A stretch of DNA of 38,444 nt, taken from positions 1 to 38,444 of the forward strand of contig JAEUBA010000161.1 of the NCBI GenBank assembly GCA_018257865.1. Reading direction: 5' to 3'. The number at the start of each line of letters is the position of its first letter. The first letter of the stretch is position 1. This document shows, piece after piece, positions 33,801 through 38,444 of this stretch. The position numbers were made by a program, and so were the translations under genes. The notes below the pieces were generated by a model. It was not told the origin of the DNA, did not search any database, and saw only the letters and a list, made by a program, of their open reading frames with translations. The DNA comes from Stereocaulon alpinum. Its lineage: Eukaryota; Ascomycota; Lecanoromycetes; Lecanorales; Stereocaulaceae.

Positions 33801-36650
33801 AGTAGTAGTCTTACTTATAAGTCTAACTTAACTCTATAGTATTATAATATTTCCTAACTTAAAATTATCCTTTATCTCCTCCTAAGTTTATACTACTACT
33901 AAGAGAGATTTATATTCTTAGATTAGTAGAACCCTATTTAGTATACTATCTATAAATATAATATTCTAAGAACCCTATCCTATTAATAGGTTAGCTTTCT
34001 TTAGCTATAGGATTTCTAAGGTAATATTATTAACCCCTTCTAATACTAAATTAAAGGTATACTTCTTATATCTTTATCTTATCCTTAGGTTAAGTATTTT
34101 AGTACTTCTATTAATAGTTTCTATTATTAATCTATTAAAGTTTATTAACGTATATAGCTCGCGTTTTTATATAGGTAAATTATATTTCCTTATAAAACTT
34201 AGTTTAATTAAATTCTTACTTAATCCGCTATTAATAATAACCCTTACTAAAATACTATTAACCTTTACCTAAAACCGGAACCTAATATTATTATATAATT
34301 TAGTTAAGATAACTTATTTAATCTTTTAGCTAGTTCCTTTAAGCGGCTTATTTACTAGGGAACTTCTTAGTTTTTTAAGGATAAGTATTTTATAACTAGA
34401 GCGTATAGCTCAGCCTCGTCTCTAATAAACTAGTTAATAGAAATCTTTTCCTTATATTTTAAGAGACTCTTAACTTTTTATTCTAGGGCTTATATAGTTA
34501 GTTAAACTTTATATAGAATAAACCTCTAGTTAGGTAATAAAATACTCCCGTCCTTTAAGAATCTTAATCCTAGGGGAACTCTTTAATAGATTATATTCCT
34601 TAGATTTATATACTTATCCCCTTATAATACTTCTTAGATCTTTCGGGCTATTAGGACTTTAAATACTTTAAGCCCTCCCTTTATTCCTACTTTAGTTATT
34701 TTCTAAAAGAATTCTATAAATTTAATAATTAAAGCTAACCTATTCCTATATTTTATAAGGTTTTCTCTTTCCTTATAACTTATAGATACTATTAATACTT
34801 ATATTAGAAACTCTAACATAACCTTCTTAGTATATTTATTAGCTTTATTTAGCTTATTATAAAGATTAGTTACTTACTATTCTACGTACTTTAGTCGCTA
34901 TTAATAGGATTCTAGTAGTTCTTTTTAAGTCCTTTAGGTATCTAACCTTAAAGCCTTAATTCTATTAAGGGTTTTATTATCTAATAAGGCTTCTCCCTCT
35001 ATAAGCTCTCCTAACTCGCTTCTAGAGAATAGTTCCTAGCGGGGATTATTAACTTAATTCTTACTAAAGTATTCTTTACTATTTACTATAGATACTTAGT
35101 ATCTTAGCTTCTAAGGGTACTATCCTAATCCGTCCTTTTATAAGGGGTAGATACGGTATAAGCCCTAATAGGGGCCTTCTAGGTATTAGACCTAATATCC
35201 TTGACTTTTACTACTTCTAGGTGGCCGAGGGGTAGGACTCTAGCCCGGAGTTCCCGCTCCTTATAATTATATCGGGTCCGATACTCCGTTAGTTAATCGC
35301 CTAGGCGCCTTAGCGTATAAGGTTAGGGGTTCGACTCCTAAAGGGGTACTAAATATCGCGTTATACTACGCTGATTAGCTAGCTTAGAGGTACCCTAGTA
35401 AGGGCCTTAACTAGGTATAGTATTACGCTATCACGCGCGGATTAGCTAGCTTAGAGGCACCCTAGTAAGGGCCTTAACTAGGCCTTAGTAAGGCGCTCTA
35501 CGGGGGCCTTATAACCCGATAACTCTCGCTAAGCGGTATTGATCTAGGGGAAGTTCAACTTATACTATTAGTAGTCCTCAGGGGCGAGTCCCTTAAGGGG
35601 GGGAATAGTTATAAGGGGTAGATACGCTATAAGCCCTAATAGGGGCCTTCTAGGTATTAGACCTAATATCCTTGACTTTTACTACTTCTAGGTGGCCGAG
35701 GGGTAGGACTCTAGCCCGGAGTTCCCGCTCCTTATAATTATATCGGGTCCGATACTCCGTTAGTTAATCGCCTAGGCGCCTTAGCGTATAAGGTTAGGGG
35801 TTCGACTCCTAAAGGGGTACTAAATATCGCGTTATACTACGCTGATTAGCTAGCTTAGAGGTACCCTAGTAAGGGCCTTAACTAGGTATAGTATTACGCT
35901 ATCACGCGCGGATTAGCTAGCTTAGAGGCACCCTAGTAAGGGCCTTAACTAGGCCTTAGTAAGGCGCTCTACGGGGGCCTTATAACCCGATAACTCTCGC
36001 TAAGCGGTATTGATCTAGGGGAAGTTCAACTTATACTATTAGTAGTCCTCAGGGGCGAGTCCCTTAAGGGGGGGAATAGTTATAAGGGGTAGATACGCTA
36101 TAAGCCCTAATAGGGGCCTTCTAGGTATTAGACCCGATATCCTTAACTTTTGCTACTTCTAGGTGGCAGAGGGGTAGGACTCTAGCCCGGAGTTCCCGCT
36201 CCTTATACCTTTTTACTAAGATATATCTAGTATAAATTATTATAGTAAGCTATCTAACTTAAGTAGTTATACTCCTTATTAGTTAACTATACTAGTCGTT
36301 CCGGCTACTCCTATTTATTATAGTTAAGGTTTATATCCCCTACTATAGCTACCTACTTTTATTAGGGGTACTTATTCTAATAGTATCCTTTCTTATAGTA
36401 TCTATAGTATTTTATGTTAGATAAGTCCTTCTTTTACTTCTTTCCCTTATAAGGTTTCTTAGAGAATTTCGCCTTTATAGCTAAGACGTTTTCCTTTCTC
36501 CTAAACCTAGTAACTAGACCTAAAGACTTCTATTCTATCTTTCTTTTATATAACCTATTATTAATAGAGTAGACTTTAGATACTAATTATATAAAGTTCC
36601 TAATATTATTAGAATAGGCGAGCTTATCCTTAACCTTATCCTTTAGTCCT
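30890..36650 (-). mobile_element. Ty3/gypsy chromovirus remnant, interrupted by a TRIM-like array
   Basis: The minus strand, with RIP stops ignored, reads gag to chromodomain. At about 36,650-36,370 is gag with a CCHC-like knuckle (KYYRYYKKGYYQNKYP, decayed from Cys/His). At about 33,700-32,900 is reverse transcriptase (YINNILIYLNIYKEYIK, then RVKFLRFIISN-GLEIDLEKV). RNase H and integrase follow. A chromodomain-like end lies near 31,010-30,920 (EYNIKEILDY-VIKGKRYLIKWLDY). A 1069-bp TRIM-like array sits inside the gag region (35,139-36,207). CpA/TpG are nearly absent. LTR ends could not be delimited. Confidence 0.85.
35139..36207 (+). mobile_element. TRIM-like element in a three-LTR tandem array
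   Basis: The structure is LTR-interior-LTR-interior-LTR: LTRs 35,139-35,265, 35,610-35,736 and 36,081-36,207 (127 bp each), and interiors of 344 bp. The whole array is flanked by the 5-bp target duplication CCTTT (35,134-35,138 and 36,208-36,212). The two 471-bp units differ at one position (near 35,156). Each interior has a tRNA-like segment (B box about 35,328-35,338), two roughly 70-bp repeats and a purine run AAGGGGGGGAA right before the next LTR. It is the same family as 26,420-27,142 but more RIP-mutated, and inserted in the opposite orientation relative to the window. Confidence 0.85.
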
Positions 36651-36659
36651 TTTTAATAT

Positions 36660-38444
36660 ATAGCGGCTTAGGCGTCCTCTAACTATTTAAGCTAGGTCTA
36701 TTAAAAAGACTGGATAGCGATAACGACGAATACGACGGGCGAGTAGGCCTACTAGGCTAGATAAGCGATTATACTAAGTTACGAACCTAGTAAAATAATA
36801 TGAGATAGAGGGGGAGGAGAAAAGGGGGTTATTAGTAACGAAGGTAGATAGGGTATACGTCCTAATATAATAATAGAGCGATAGCGATAGTAGTAGAAGC
36901 CTATAGGAGGACTATAAGGCCCTTAGGGTAGGGAAAGGACTAATAAAAGAGCGCGGTATATAAAGGCTACGGAGTAGGTACTACTAGAGTTTATAAAAAA
37001 GGTTTAGGGGACGCTATAAGCGAATATAAATAAGACTATATAAAGCTTCTTCTAAAATATAGTAGAGAGAATTATAGAGTATATATAGGAGAATATAGTT
37101 AAGAGATATACTATAAAAGAATACCGCAGCTAATTAACGCGTAAGGACTACCTAACTGGAAGGGTAAATAATAGCTAGGCGGATATAGCCTATATAGCCT
37201 AAGAGGGCTAGAATACTATCTACCTAGCTATACCTAAGGTAGAAGATATTAAGAAAGCGAAGTAGATAATAGTTAGGATTAATAATAATAGCGAAAAGAT
37301 ATAGATAGCTATAGTAACCCTCCCCTAATTAATATAGATATTTAGAGGGGTAGGAGGGGTAACTAGGGAAATTATTATAGTAAGGAGGACTATAGGGGGG
37401 GATATTATCCTCTAGATAGCCTTAGTAAAGGCTAGAGAAGAGCTAGAAAAGGATAATAGGTAGGTAAGGAGACTCTATAGGTTAGTAAGGGTACTCTAAA
37501 AGATAATAATAATAGCGGTTTATAGAGTAGAAAAGATAATAGATATAAAGGATTAATAGGGGGTCTTTAAAACCCTAAAGAAAGATAATAGGAAGCTCTA
37601 CTTAGAGTTAGAGATAATAAAGGCTAAGTAGCCTATATTTATATCGAAGCTAGATATACTTAGGAGGGAGAAGAGGTTCTCTATAATAATAATTAAGGTC
37701 CTAAGCTTAGAAGCAGCGAACCGACTTATTATAGAAGGAATAGTAGTAGAGAATAGCCTCCTCTTCTATAATTACTAGGAGAGAGAGGCTACCCCTAAGT
37801 AGTACTTTAACTACTATAGGTATAGATATATTACTAAGGCGTATAAGTACCCTACCTACTATAGAATATACGCCTAAAACTATAGTACTAATAATTATAT
37901 AGAAAGAGTTAGTAGTAAGCCTAAGTATATAGTATATAAAGGGGAATACTTAATATAAAGTAAAACCTATTTAATCTAATAGAAGGAAAAAACTAATACT
38001 AAGTAGAGAATTAAGTATAAGCTAAAATACTTTAAAGAGACCTTAAAGTAATACTTAGTAGGACCTACGCTAGCGATACTAAAAAGGACTAGCTTAGAAA
38101 GGTAATATAAAGTAATCTCTAAAGGGAAGAGAAAGGTATTAGAGGATATAATAGATAAGCCTTAAAAAGGAATTAGGGAGGTAGTAAAGAGGGGATAACT
38201 AATAACCCTCTTTAAGGTAGAGTAAGGGTAATAGCCCCTATCTATAGAGAGGATTAATCTAATAAATACCCTTAGGCAGACTTTAGAAGTAGTAAAGACT
38301 ACTAAAACTACCTAAATATAAGAGAATATCTAAGTAGCCCTTACCTAATAAGGGATATACCCTACCTAAAAATACTATAGTATAATATATAGAGGAAGAA
38401 GGATATAGTAATAGTACTACTTCTTAAAAATAAAGATATAAAAG
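36660..38444 (+). mobile_element. Tad-like LINE, 5' UTR and ORF1 remnant (runs off window)
   Basis: The 5' untranslated part (about 36,700-36,880) shares roughly 110 bp with 6540-6655 in inverted orientation. After RIP stops are ignored, ORF1 reads to about 37,970. A helical region is followed by VLSLEAANRLIIEGIVVENS, then zinc knuckles whose Cys/His have mostly become Tyr (KYYFNYYRYRYITKAYKYPT-like, from CFNC-H-GH-C). That is a gag-like LINE ORF1. ORF2 would lie beyond the window. The copy is inactive. Confidence 0.75.

Noticed and set aside
35139..36207. CRISPR-like or satellite array because of regular tandem units
   Set aside because: Units of 471 bp are LTR plus interior with a single flanking target duplication, so a retroelement array explains them. 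The organism is a fungus.

Overview
The window looks like filamentous ascomycete (Pezizomycotina) DNA. Genes carry several short spliceosomal introns (43-152 bp, GT...AG, CTAAY/CTGAY-like branch sites), and the repeats are Ty3/gypsy chromoviruses, Ty1/copia, Tad-like LINE and piggyBac remnants. The repeats are saturated with C:G to T:A changes that nearly eliminate CpA and TpG, which is the signature of repeat-induced point mutation (RIP). I could not settle genus or species.

Layout. 1-10.95 kb is an AT-rich RIP-degraded repeat block: two copies of a 1.17-kb repeat (one largely unmutated), a chromodomain gypsy pol (+), a piggyBac transposase (+) and the 3' part of a Tad-like LINE (-). 10.96-23.56 kb is a gene island of normal composition. 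23.56-38.44 kb is a second RIP block: an inverted third copy of the 1.17-kb repeat, a copia element (-), a second chromodomain gypsy (-) and the start of a Tad-like LINE (+). Two copies of a miniature LTR element (TRIM-like) are nested inside the copia and the second gypsy. Each has a clean 5-bp target-site duplication.

The island holds four genes, all with open spliced frames by my manual exon models. They are: an NLR-type protein of about 1775 residues (alpha/beta-hydrolase, NACHT, propeller-like C-terminus; +, 11,248-17,060); a protein kinase with a conserved fungal N-terminal domain (-, 17,187-18,763), convergent with the NLR and 126 bp away; a CorA-like protein with two C-terminal membrane helices (+, 19,712-21,556), divergent from the kinase; and a charged hypothetical protein (-, 22,374-23,295).

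How they may work together is inference. A signal-sensing NLR, a kinase and a membrane protein sitting together in a transposon-bounded island would fit a fungal self/non-self or stress-response module, but nothing in the sequence proves they cooperate. The best-supported new structural observation is the TRIM-like family: TG...CA LTRs of 127-132 bp, a polypurine tract, 5-bp target duplications, no coding capacity, an internal tRNA-like segment, and one copy in a three-LTR tandem array.
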